Shown: piece after piece, positions 18,012 through 25,332 of the stretch
How the letters are laid out: the number at the start of each line of letters is the position of its first letter
How positions within the stretch are numbered: position 1 is the first letter of the stretch
Assembly: GCF_000512915.1 (NCBI RefSeq)
Contig: NZ_CP007034.1
Span: 2,978,001 to 3,042,000 of the forward strand
DNA from: Barnesiella viscericola DSM 18177
GTDB taxonomy: Bacteria; Bacteroidota; Bacteroidia; Bacteroidales; Barnesiellaceae
Direction of reading: 5' to 3'
Length of the DNA stretch: 64,000 nucleotides
Translations under genes and position numbers: made by a program
Notes under the pieces: generated by a model
What the model was told of the DNA's origin: nothing
Databases searched by the model: none
Seen by the model: the letters and a program-made list of their open reading frames with translations, nothing else

Positions 18012-19916
18012 TTACCAATTCCCCGTGAGGGTCGCATAAATGCTCTCTTCGTCGATGCCGCACAACCGGTGTAGCTCTTTGACCGAGCCCTGGGCTATGA
18101 AGCGGTCGGGTATTCCCAGCCGTTTGATGCGTGGGGCATAGCCGTTGTCGGCCATAAATTCCAGCACGGCGCTCCCGAATCCGCCAGTGATGCAGCCATC
18201 TTCGAGGGTGATGATTCTTTTGTATTTTTTGCCTACTTGGTGCAGTATCTCTTCGTCGAGCGGCTTGACAAATATCATGTCGTAGAGTGCCGCCTGTATG
18301 CCTGCCTCCCGGGCTCGTTGCACGGCATGCAGAGCGTCGACCCCGACGGGCCCGATGCTGAGCACGGCCAGGTCGTCGCCTTCGCAGAGTTGCCGCCCCT
18401 TGCCGATGGGTATCTCGTGCATGGGGCATCGCCAGTCGACCTGACTGCCGCTTCCCCGCGGATAGCGTATGGCAAAGGGGCCGTGGTTGAGCAACTGGGC
18501 CGTGTACATGAGGTGCCGCAGGGTGTGCTCGTCCATGGGGGCGGCGAGGGTCATGTTTGGAATGCAGCGCAGGTAGCTGATGTCGAAGACCCCGTGGTGG
18601 GTTACACCGTCTTCGCCCACCAGTCCGGCCCGGTCGATGCAGAAGATAACAGGCAGATTCTGTATGGCCACGTCGTGTATCACCTCGTCGAAGGCTCTTT
18701 GCAGGAAGGTCGAGTAGATGCTGCAAAACGGTTGCAGTCCCTCTTTGGCCAGCCCGGCGGCAAAAGTGACGGCATGCTCTTCGGAGATGCCCACGTCGAA
18801 CGACCGGTGCGGGAAGCGCTCCATCATGAAGCACGACGAGCTGCCCGTGGGCATGGCCGGCGTGATGACGGTAATCTTGTCGTTCTTCTCGGCCAGCTCG
18901 ACCAGCGTGTGGCCGAAGACGTCCTGGAACTTGGGCGGCTTGTTCCCCTCGGGGTCGCTCTTGCGTTCGCCCGTAGCAGGGTTGAAACAGCCGGGCGCGT
19001 GCCAGATGGTGGGCTCTTTCTCGGCCGGTGCATATCCCTTGCCCTTGATGGTGCGCAGGTGCAGTATCTTGGGCCCCGTCATGTTCTTGATGTCGTTCAG
19101 CTTGTTGACGATGTTGATGACGTTGTGTCCGTCGATGGGGCCGAAATAGCGAATGTCGAGCCCCTCGAATATGTTCTGCTGCTTGGTGAGCAGCGCTTTC
19201 AGACTGTTGTTGAAACGCAGTATGGCACCCCGGTGCTCCTCGTCGATGAGGTTGAAGCGTCGCAGGGTACGGTAGGCGTCGTAGCGCAGTTTGTTGTATC
19301 CGCGCGAGGTGGTGATGTTGACCAGATATTCGTTCAATCCGCCCACGTTATGGTCGATGGCCATATCGTTGTCGTTGAGAATGATGAGCAGATTATTGGG
19401 ATTGATCGAGGCGTTGTTCAATCCTTCAAAGGCCAATCCGCCCGCGATGGAGGCGTCACCGATTACGGCAATCACTTTGCGCTCTTTCTGCTCGTGTTTC
19501 AGACGGGTGGCGATGGCCATGCCCAGGGCGGCCGATATGGAGTTGGAGGCGTGCCCGGCGATGAAGGCGTCGTATTCGCTCTCGGCCGGGTTGGGGAACC
19601 CGCTCAGTCCGTTCAGTTTGCGTATGGTGTCAAACTGCTCGCGACGGCCGGTGAGAATCTTGTGTCCGTAGGCCTGGTGCCCCACGTCCCACACGATGCG
19701 GTCGTAGGGGGTGTCGAACACGTAGTGCAGGGCTACGGTCAGCTCGACGGCACCCATGCTCGACCCGAAGTGTCCCGGGTTATGGGCCAGCGAGTCGATG
19801 AGGAAGCGGCGTATCTCGGCACACACCTCGGGCAGCTTTTCGACCGGCAGTTTGCGCAGGTCGGCAGGGAAGTTTATCTGTTTGAGTAGTTCTATGTTTT
19901 CGGGTTCCATGGTCAC
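18012..19916 (-). CDS. dxs: 1-Deoxy-D-xylulose-5-phosphate synthase
   Basis: DXS condenses pyruvate with glyceraldehyde 3-phosphate, the first step of the methylerythritol phosphate pathway to isoprenoids; the quinone side chain would draw on it. The 634 residues carry the ThDP-binding [17 protein letters not shown] motif and [16 protein letters not shown]. Also visible are [17 protein letters not shown] and the transketolase-like [18 protein letters not shown] with its catalytic glutamate. Two start codons (19916 and 19910) are possible. It follows the 59-residue membrane protein by 22 bases and precedes trkA by 25. Confidence 0.96.
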   Translation of the reverse strand: MTMEPENIELLKQINFPADLRKLPVEKLPEVCAEIRRFLIDSLAHNPGHFGSSMGAVELTVALHYVFDTPYDRIVWDVGHQAYGHKILTGRREQFDTIRKLNGLSGFPNPAESEYDAFIAGHASNSISAALGMAIATRLKHEQKERKVIAVIGDASIAGGLAFEGLNNASINPNNLLIILNDNDMAIDHNVGGLNEYLVNITTSRGYNKLRYDAYRTLRRFNLIDEEHRGAILRFNNSLKALLTKQQNIFEGLDIRYFGPIDGHNVINIVNKLNDIKNMTGPKILHLRTIKGKGYAPAEKEPTIWHAPGCFNPATGERKSDPEGNKPPKFQDVFGHTLVELAEKNDKITVITPAMPTGSSSCFMMERFPHRSFDVGISEEHAVTFAAGLAKEGLQPFCSIYSTFLQRAFDEVIHDVAIQNLPVIFCIDRAGLVGEDGVTHHGVFDISYLRCIPNMTLAAPMDEHTLRHLMYTAQLLNHGPFAIRYPRGSGSQVDWRCPMHEIPIGKGRQLCEGDDLAVLSIGPVGVDALHAVQRAREAGIQAALYDMIFVKPLDEEILHQVGKKYKRIITLEDGCITGGFGSAVLEFMADNGYAPRIKRLGIPDRFIAQGSVKELHRLCGIDEESIYATLTGNW

Positions 19917-19938
19917 AGCTTTTTATCGACTCGACGGC

Positions 19939-20118
19939 TCATTTGCCTTTGCTTTCTTGTTTCCACCGTTTATAGAGGGGGACGAATACAATGATTCCCG
20001 AGGCGATGACGGCAAACACCACTTGCCCGTCGATGCCTCTCGACCGAATCAATGTTACGGCACAAAAGAGCCATAGCAGTGCGATACACGAAATGCGGAA
20101 CACATTATATTTTCTCAT
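19939..20118 (-). CDS. Small membrane protein of unknown function (59 aa)
   Basis: A short reading frame starts at ATG 20118 and ends 22 bases before dxs. The protein has two hydrophobic stretches (residues about 8-20 and 27-42) separated by RSRGIDGQ. It ends in a basic, lysine-rich tail (KRWKQESKGK), which suggests a two-pass inner-membrane protein. The -7 box at 20171-20178 would place it first in the transcript with dxs, trkA and trkH. I do not recognise a family. The frame continues 32 codons upstream, but that part overlaps the promoter. Confidence 0.65.
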   Translation of the reverse strand: MRKYNVFRISCIALLWLFCAVTLIRSRGIDGQVVFAVIASGIIVFVPLYKRWKQESKGK

Positions 20119-20170
20119 ATCAAATTTTTGGTTTTTCGATGTATTGACACCGACCTCCCGAGTCAACCTA

Positions 20171-20178
20171 CAAATATA
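20171..20178 (-). promoter_or_regulatory. Predicted -7 box for the 59-aa protein, dxs, trkA, trkH unit
   Basis: TATATTTG on the minus strand matches TAnnTTTG exactly. It lies 53 bases upstream of the start codon at 20118. No good TTTG occurs at the usual distance upstream. Confidence 0.5.
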
Positions 20179-20304
20179 GATATTCTTTTGCAAGAAAAGA
20201 AAATAATATACCAAAATCGCGGGATAAATAAAAGAGATGGGAAGGTAATAATAAGATAATCAGTCGATTGCCGAATGTGATGTAATCGGGGTCCTGGACG
20301 AAGA

Positions 20305-20347
20305 AAAAACAAAGATGGCGTGTCGCTCCCCGTGCAACACGCCATCT
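20305..20347 (-). terminator. Intrinsic terminator of the pheA-tyrA operon
   Basis: On the minus strand an 11-base stem (20337-20347 with 20313-20323) is followed by TTTGTTTTTTC. It lies 40 bases after the tyrA stop codon and would end the aromatic amino acid transcript. The loop is 13 bases. Confidence 0.8.
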
Positions 20348-20386
20348 CGATGGGTTTGTGGCGAAAGAGGAATCGGCCGATAACGC

Positions 20387-21160
20387 TCACTCGATATTCT
20401 TCCGCACCCGGGTGAGGTACGCTTTCATGCGGTCGGTATCTTTATGTTCGATGATGTCGAGCAGGGCCGACATCTGCTTCTGTATCTGTTTTACTTGCTG
20501 GGGCGTGTTGGGATTGAAAAGAATCTCGGTGAGCAGATAGTCGTCCTCCGAGAGCAGGCCGCGGGCTATCTCCATGTGCTTCTTGAAGGTGGTGCCCGGT
20601 GCCTCCTGGTGCTTCATGATCGAGGCGAACACCAGGGTCGAGGTGAAGGGTATCGAGAGGGAGTAGGCGATGGTCTCGTCGTGTTCGCGGAAGGAGTACT
20701 CGAAGATGTTGAGCCGCAGGCGCTGGTAGATGTCCTTGAAGAAGACCTTGCCCAGGTGGTCGCCCTCGGTGATGATGATGACGTGTTGCGTACTCAGGTC
20801 GCTGAGGTTGGCAAAGGTGGGTCCGAACATGGGGTGGGTCGATACGAAGGGGTGACCCGCCCGGGCGTAGAACTCGGGCAGACCGGTCTTGACCGAGGCG
20901 ATGTCCGACAGGATCGTGCGGTCGGGCAGGTAGGGGAGTACCGACTCGAAGGCCTCGATGGTGTATTTGACCGTGGCCGCATTGATAACCAGGTCGGGGG
21001 CAAACTCGCCTATCTCTTCGGGGCGGGTCATGCGCAGGGTGTTGAAGGCAAACCGCAGCCGGTTGGGGTCTACGTCGTAGAGGGCAACTTCGTGGTCGAA
21101 GCTGAGTACGTCGGCAAAGAACGACCCCATCTTGCCGGCGCCGAGGATAACTATTTTCAT
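20387..21160 (-). CDS. tyrA: Prephenate dehydrogenase TyrA
   Basis: This 257-residue NAD(P)-dependent dehydrogenase oxidatively decarboxylates prephenate to 4-hydroxyphenylpyruvate on the way to tyrosine. The Rossmann motif ILGAGKMGSFFAD starts the protein. SDIASVKTGL and the catalytic-histidine region VSTHPMFGPTFANL are conserved in the family, and the C-terminal part is helical. It has no fused chorismate mutase; that domain is on the upstream gene. It is the last gene of the operon, 28 bases after the DAHP synthase gene. Confidence 0.92.
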   Translation of the reverse strand: MKIVILGAGKMGSFFADVLSFDHEVALYDVDPNRLRFAFNTLRMTRPEEIGEFAPDLVINAATVKYTIEAFESVLPYLPDRTILSDIASVKTGLPEFYARAGHPFVSTHPMFGPTFANLSDLSTQHVIIITEGDHLGKVFFKDIYQRLRLNIFEYSFREHDETIAYSLSIPFTSTLVFASIMKHQEAPGTTFKKHMEIARGLLSEDDYLLTEILFNPNTPQQVKQIQKQMSALLDIIEHKDTDRMKAYLTRVRKNIE

Positions 21161-21188
21161 AGGGCAACGCTGTGGTTGAATGAAACGA

Positions 21189-22253
21189 CTATTGGTTGAG
21201 AATCTCCATCTGCTGGTGTACCGACTCCTCGTGAATGGCTTGCATCACCTCTTTCATGAACTCGGCACCCATGCCCAACTCCACGGCCTGGGCCATGCGC
21301 TTTTGCAGAATCTCGTCGTAGCGCGAGGTTTGCAACACGGGCATGCTGTGCTCCTTCTTGTATTGACCTATCTCGCGCGACACGCGCATGCGCTTGGCCA
21401 GCAGTTCGAGCAGTTGGTTGTCGAGCTGGTCTATCTGGTTGCGCAGCTCTGCGAGGTTCTCGGTGGTCTGGGTCGTTTCACGAATCACCAGCATGTTGAG
21501 TATGTAGGAGAGCGCTTCGGGGGTCACCTGCTGGTTCTTGTCGCTCCATGCACAGTCGGGGTCGCAGTGCGACTCGACGATAAGTCCGTCGAAGCCCATG
21601 TCCATTGCCTGCTGGCAGAGCGGAGCTACCAGTTCGCGCTTGCCGCCGATGTGGCTGGGGTCGCAGAAGATAGGCAGGTTGGGCAGGCGGCGGCGCAACT
21701 CGATGGGAATATGCCACTGGGGCATGTTGCGGTAGAGGTGCTTGTCGTAGCTGCTGAACCCGCGGTGGATTACGCCCAGCCGGCGCAGACCGGCGTTGTA
21801 GATGCGCTCGACGGCTCCAATCCACAGTTCCAGGTCGGGGTTCACGGGGTTCTTGATCAGTACGGGAATATCCACTCCTTTCAAGGCGTCGGCAATCTCC
21901 TGCACGGCAAAGGGGTTGGCCGTGGTGCGGGCACCTATCCACAAGATGTCGATGCCGTGTTTGAGGGCCTCGAACACGTGGCGCTCGGTAGCTACCTCGG
22001 TGGCAGTGTACATGCCGGTCTCCTCTTTTACCCGTTTGAGCCAGGCCAGTCCTTCTACGCCTACACCCTCGAAACCTCCCGGTTTGGTGCGGGGTTTCCA
22101 TATTCCGGCGCGGAATATCTTGATACCCTGTTCGGCCAGTTGGCGGGCGGTGTTCATGACTTGTTCTTCGGTCTCGGCACTGCAAGGGCCGGCTATGATG
22201 AGGGGGCGTTTGCGGTCGATCCCAGGCAGTAAAATCGGTTGTAAATCTTTCAT
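21189..22253 (-). CDS. Bifunctional DAHP synthase / chorismate mutase
   Basis: The 354-residue protein joins two activities at opposite ends of the shikimate-to-prephenate route. Residues 1 to about 260 are a KDPG/DAHP-type aldolase barrel (IAGPCSAE, FRAGIWKPRTKPGGFEG, IGARTTANP, CDPSHIGGKREL). Residues from about 265 are an AroQ-type chorismate mutase (LAELRNQIDQLDNQLLELLAKRM, KKEH). The DAHP synthase part is of the short AroF/KDSA-like class. It lies between the aminotransferase (15 bases upstream) and tyrA. The domain fusion, with mutase at the C-terminus, is common in Bacteroidetes and may let prephenate or its products control the synthase. Confidence 0.94.
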   Translation of the reverse strand: MKDLQPILLPGIDRKRPLIIAGPCSAETEEQVMNTARQLAEQGIKIFRAGIWKPRTKPGGFEGVGVEGLAWLKRVKEETGMYTATEVATERHVFEALKHGIDILWIGARTTANPFAVQEIADALKGVDIPVLIKNPVNPDLELWIGAVERIYNAGLRRLGVIHRGFSSYDKHLYRNMPQWHIPIELRRRLPNLPIFCDPSHIGGKRELVAPLCQQAMDMGFDGLIVESHCDPDCAWSDKNQQVTPEALSYILNMLVIRETTQTTENLAELRNQIDQLDNQLLELLAKRMRVSREIGQYKKEHSMPVLQTSRYDEILQKRMAQAVELGMGAEFMKEVMQAIHEESVHQQMEILNQ

Positions 22254-22268
22254 GACGGTATATAAGTT

Positions 22269-23456
22269 TTAGAATTTTACGGATTGGATTCGTTGTAAGG
22301 CTTCGTTCATTCGCTCCTCGGTGGCACAGAGCGAGATGCGCAGGTAGCGGTTGCCGCGGCTACCGAAGATGAATCCCGGGGTGACAAAGACGCGGGCTTC
22401 GTGAAGTATCCGGTCGGCCAGCGACTCGGCGTCGGGTGCCGTGTCGGGGATTCGGCCCCAAAGGAACAGTCCCACCTGCGACGGGTCGTAGCGGCAGTCG
22501 AGTGCCTGCATGATTCGTTCGGCTATCTGGCGGCGGGAGCGGTAGACGCGGTTTACCTCGTCGTACCATTCGGGACCGCACGAGAGTGCCTTGATGGCTG
22601 CACTCTGCAACGGGCGGAACATGCCCGAGTCGATATTGCTCTTTACCCGCAATATCCACTCGACGAACCGGGGGTTGGAGGCCAGCATGCCGATGCGCCA
22701 ACCGGCCATGTTGTGCGACTTGCTCAGCGAGTTCATCTCGATGCAGCACTCCCGGGCTCCGGGAACCGACAGCAGACTGAGGGGCCGGTCGTTGAGGATA
22801 AAGCTGTATGGATTGTCGTTGACGATGACGATGCCGTGACGCCGGCCAAACTCCACCAGCCGGGTGAAGAGCTCGGTCGAGGCGTTGGCTCCGGTGGGCA
22901 TGTTGGGGTAGTTGACCCACATGAGTTTGATGCGGTCGAGCGGCATCGATTCGAGTTGGTCGAAGTCGGGTTGCCACCCGTTTGCCTCGTCGAGGTCGTA
23001 GGTGAAAATCTCGGCTTCGGCCAGCCGGCTCACCGAACTGTAAGTGGGGTAGCCGGGGTTGGGCACCAGTACTCCGTCGCCGGGATTGAGGAAGGCAAGG
23101 CTGATGTGCAGGATTCCCTCTTTCGACCCGATAAGGGGTTGTATCTCCCGTTGCGGGTCGAGCTCTACGCCGTACCAGCGGGCATACCAGTCGGCAAACG
23201 CCCGGCGCAATTCGGGAATACCCACATAGGGCTGGTAGCTGTGCGTGTCGGGGCGTCGGCTCTCGGCACACAAGGTTTCGATGGTCTCGGTGTGAGGCGG
23301 TCGGTCGGGGCCGCCAATACCCAGGCTGATGATGTCGAGCCCGCGGGCGTTCAGCGCGGCAATCTCTTTCAATTTGCGCGAGAAGTAGTATTCGCTCACG
23401 CTGTTTACCCGGTTGGCGGGACGTATGGTATCAAAGGGGTTGGTTGAATTCTGCAT
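22269..23456 (-). CDS. PLP-dependent aminotransferase, class I/II (probable aromatic aminotransferase)
   Basis: This 395-residue fold-type I aminotransferase carries the PLP lysine K246 in EMNSLSKSHNMAGWRIG. Also visible are SLGIGGPDRPPHTE, the PYVGIPELR substrate-side segment and VNYPNMPTGA. By sequence it resembles the LL-diaminopimelate/aspartate aminotransferase group. By position, between pheA and the DAHP synthase/mutase and in one operon with tyrA, it most likely transaminates phenylpyruvate and hydroxyphenylpyruvate to Phe and Tyr. Its start overlaps the 3' end of pheA by 26 bases. Confidence 0.85.
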   Translation of the reverse strand: MQNSTNPFDTIRPANRVNSVSEYYFSRKLKEIAALNARGLDIISLGIGGPDRPPHTETIETLCAESRRPDTHSYQPYVGIPELRRAFADWYARWYGVELDPQREIQPLIGSKEGILHISLAFLNPGDGVLVPNPGYPTYSSVSRLAEAEIFTYDLDEANGWQPDFDQLESMPLDRIKLMWVNYPNMPTGANASTELFTRLVEFGRRHGIVIVNDNPYSFILNDRPLSLLSVPGARECCIEMNSLSKSHNMAGWRIGMLASNPRFVEWILRVKSNIDSGMFRPLQSAAIKALSCGPEWYDEVNRVYRSRRQIAERIMQALDCRYDPSQVGLFLWGRIPDTAPDAESLADRILHEARVFVTPGFIFGSRGNRYLRISLCATEERMNEALQRIQSVKF

Positions 23457-24276
23457 ATTCTCCGAGTATTTTGAAGTTCTTGGTCAATGGTCGTATGGCT
23501 TCGAGCGACTGTTTGTAGCGGGTGAAGTTGTCGAAGGTGAGGTCGATGTAAAAGCGGTATTCCCATTCCCGCCCGATGATGGGCATCGATTGGATTTTCG
23601 ACAGGTTGATGTCGTAGAAGGAGAGTATCGTGAGCACCTTCGACAGACTGCCCTGCGTGTGGGGCAGGCTGAATACCAGCGACGACTTGTTGATGCGTTT
23701 GCCGGCGGTGAGCAGGTCGCTGTAAAGCGGGTCGGCCATGATGAGGAATCGGGTGAAGTTGCGCTTGTTGGTCTCGATGCCCTCGGCCAGAATGTTCAGT
23801 CCGTAAATCTCGGCAGCCAGCCGGCCGCAAATGGCGGCATGTCCTTCGAGCCGTTGCTGGGCTATCTCCTGTGCGCTGCCCGCCGTGTCGTCCTTCTCCA
23901 CCAGTTTCATGCGGGGGTGGGCTTTGAGAAACTCGCCGCACTGCATCAGTGCCATGGGGTGGGAGTTTACCTCGCGAATGTCGTCGAGTTTCTCGCCCGG
24001 CAGGGCTGCCAGCACGTGCGAGATGCGTAATTTGTATTCCCCCACGACGTTTAGATTGCTTTTGCGCAGCAGTTCGTGATTTTGCAGCAGGCTGCCGGCG
24101 ATGGTATTCTCAATGGCCATGATGCCCAGCAGGGAGTGGTCGTGCGCCATGCGGTCGAACATCTCGGGGAAGGTGGTGCAGGCGACGGTCTCAATATCCT
24201 CCTCGCCGAAATAGGCTCGTGCGGCGGCTTCGTGATAACAACCGGCTATGCCTTGTATGGTAACTCTTTTCTTCAT
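23431..24276 (-). CDS. pheA: Prephenate dehydratase PheA
   Basis: This enzyme decarboxylates and dehydrates prephenate to phenylpyruvate. The 281 residues show the type 2 periplasmic-binding-like catalytic part (GIMAIENTIAGSL, TAGSAQEIA and TNKRNFTRFL) and a C-terminal ACT domain (SSLVFSLPHTQGSLSKVLTI). In the ACT domain the positions of the classical GALV and ESRP phenylalanine-binding motifs read GSLS and QSMP, so allosteric control by Phe may differ from enteric PheA. It is the first gene of the operon. Its start is only 13 bases beyond the end of the attenuator stem. Confidence 0.95.
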   Translation of the reverse strand: MKKRVTIQGIAGCYHEAAARAYFGEEDIETVACTTFPEMFDRMAHDHSLLGIMAIENTIAGSLLQNHELLRKSNLNVVGEYKLRISHVLAALPGEKLDDIREVNSHPMALMQCGEFLKAHPRMKLVEKDDTAGSAQEIAQQRLEGHAAICGRLAAEIYGLNILAEGIETNKRNFTRFLIMADPLYSDLLTAGKRINKSSLVFSLPHTQGSLSKVLTILSFYDINLSKIQSMPIIGREWEYRFYIDLTFDNFTRYKQSLEAIRPLTKNFKILGEYAEFNQPL

Positions 24277-24283
24277 AGGTCGA

Positions 24284-24320
24284 AAATAAAAAATCCCGTT
24301 CGTGCAATGAACGGGATTTT
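24284..24320 (-). terminator. Attenuator terminator of the pheA operon
   Basis: On the minus strand a perfect 12-base stem (24309-24320 with 24290-24301, loop of 7) is followed by a T-rich tract (TTATTTTC, with four T already closing the stem). It is a textbook intrinsic terminator lying between the leader peptide and pheA, inside the transcribed leader. Confidence 0.92.
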
Positions 24321-24365
24321 ATTGAATATGTGTTATTGTCTTGTTTTACATCATGTTTATTTGCA

Positions 24366-24377
24366 TAAAACCCCGTT
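24366..24377 (-). promoter_or_regulatory. Antiterminator strand of the pheA leader
   Basis: On the minus strand AACGGGGTTTTA (24377 to 24366), starting one base after the leader stop codon, can pair over 12 bases with TAAAATCCCGTT (24321 to 24310). The pairing has one G-U pair. The target is the 5' arm of the terminator plus one base, so the pairing excludes the terminator. A ribosome at the leader stop codon would cover this strand; a ribosome stalled on the Phe/Tyr codons would not. Confidence 0.85.
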
Positions 24378-24378
24378 T

Positions 24379-24438
24379 TTATTTTGGCCCAAAATAAAAA
24401 TAAAAGTAAAAGTAATATGCAAAATCAAAATTCTTCAT
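24379..24438 (-). CDS. Phe/Tyr-rich leader peptide of the pheA operon (19 aa)
   Basis: The short frame ATG 24438 to TAA 24379 encodes MKNFDFAYYFYFYFYFGPK. Six Phe and five Tyr fill 11 of 19 positions and alternate in the second half. Such a run of the regulated amino acids just before a terminator is the hallmark of transcription attenuation, as in the enteric pheA leader. It lies 28 bases downstream of a strong promoter and about 100 bases upstream of pheA, which with tyrA explains why both amino acids are sensed. A 12-base AT-rich inverted repeat (24376-24400) covers its last codons and could serve as a pause hairpin. Confidence 0.92.
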   Translation of the reverse strand: MKNFDFAYYFYFYFYFGPK

Positions 24439-24465
24439 TGTTCCTCTGTGGTGAGTTTCGTGTTG

Positions 24466-24496
24466 CAAATGTAATGAAATCATTTTTCAATCCAAA
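24466..24496 (-). promoter_or_regulatory. Promoter of the pheA operon leader
   Basis: TTTG (24493-24496, minus strand), 19 bases, then TACATTTG (24466-24473) is a perfect Bacteroidetes-type promoter. The transcript would start near 24459, giving a leader of roughly 180 bases before pheA. Confidence 0.8.
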
Positions 24497-24634
24497 CAAA
24501 TCGTTATAAATTTTTCGATAAAACGATAATTTTTTTATTCCATTTGAGAGCTGCGTGTACATTGTGTTTGGGTGTGCACCGAGCTTGGAAGAAAAATAGA
24601 AGGGCGGGAGAGGACGAACCCCGCATTTTTTCAC

Positions 24635-24642
24635 TACCTTTG
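24635..24642 (+). promoter_or_regulatory. Predicted -7 box of the acidic protein gene
   Basis: TACCTTTG matches TAnnTTTG exactly, 23 bases before the ATG at 24666. No good -33 TTTG is seen. Confidence 0.5.
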
Positions 24643-24665
24643 TAATCATAATAATGGAATGAGTT

Positions 24666-25127
24666 ATGGAAGTTTCGGAACAAAAACTTTTCTCTGCTTT
24701 GTGCGGGACCTTTTGTGCGGCTGTGGAAAAGGCTCGTGCAGAGTCCATGTCGCTGACCGACATGTATGTACAGGTGAAATATGACGACCAGCAGGTTGTC
24801 GTGTATGACGATGCCGACGGGGTGCTGGCTCAGGCTACCATCGAAGAGCTCGACGAGTGGCGCACGGCTCACGAAGGCGAGCCGTCGGAAGCGGCATTGA
24901 TTGCCTTGCTGAGAAAGGTATTGGAACACGACGAGGTGAACCAGGCTCTTCACACGTTGGATTTCATATCGCCCTTCTCGGTCGTGCTGGTGAATGCCGA
25001 AATGGAACCGGTGGCCGACCTCGTTACCCTTGACGACGAGAATGTCTATCTGCACGACGATTTCTGGGAGAAGATGGACAAGGAGCTCGACGATTTCTTT
25101 GAACAACTCATGGCCGATACCAAGTGA
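24666..25127 (+). CDS. Conserved-looking acidic protein of unknown function (153 aa)
   Basis: I do not recognise the family. The protein is soluble and strongly acidic, with no signal peptide or membrane segment. The N-terminus is helical with two cysteines (ALCGTFCAAVEKA), and a short strand-rich part follows (YVQVKYDDQQVVVYDDADG). The C-terminal third is very acidic (EKMDKELDDFFEQLMADTK). It has its own -7 box and a weak hairpin after the stop codon. It lies between the divergently transcribed pheA operon and trigger factor, which has a separate promoter, so the neighbours give no functional hint. Confidence 0.75.
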   Translation: MEVSEQKLFSALCGTFCAAVEKARAESMSLTDMYVQVKYDDQQVVVYDDADGVLAQATIEELDEWRTAHEGEPSEAALIALLRKVLEHDEVNQALHTLDFISPFSVVLVNAEMEPVADLVTLDDENVYLHDDFWEKMDKELDDFFEQLMADTK

Positions 25128-25130
25128 GGC

Positions 25131-25156
25131 GGCTCTCCCATTGAGGGTGAGCCTTT
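25131..25156 (+). terminator. Weak terminator-like hairpin
   Basis: A stem GGCTC/GAGCC (25131-25135 with 25149-25153), extended inward by CCC/GGG past a mismatch, is followed by TTT. It begins 3 bases after the stop codon of the acidic protein gene. Confidence 0.4.
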
Positions 25157-25221
25157 CCTCCCATCGGGCGGTTGGAAAGGTGAGGACAACCGGCCTGCAA
25201 TAAGAAAAATTTTAATAATAA

Positions 25222-25252
25222 TTTGATTATCGAAAGATAAGCACTAATTTTG
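25222..25252 (+). promoter_or_regulatory. Promoter of tig
   Basis: TTTG (25222-25225), 19 bases, then TAATTTTG (25245-25252) matches the Bacteroidetes promoter consensus. The start would lie near 25259, giving a leader of about 75 bases. Confidence 0.75.
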
Positions 25253-25332
25253 CGCTCTCAAAATTTGCACGCTTTTTGCAGGGAATAGAGAGTAACGAGT
25301 AAAAACATAAATAATTTATAAAATAGATAAGA

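Noticed and set aside
18237-19889. Plus-strand open frame of 550 codons opposite dxs
   Set aside because: dxs is unmistakable on the minus strand; the opposite frame has no domain or start context.
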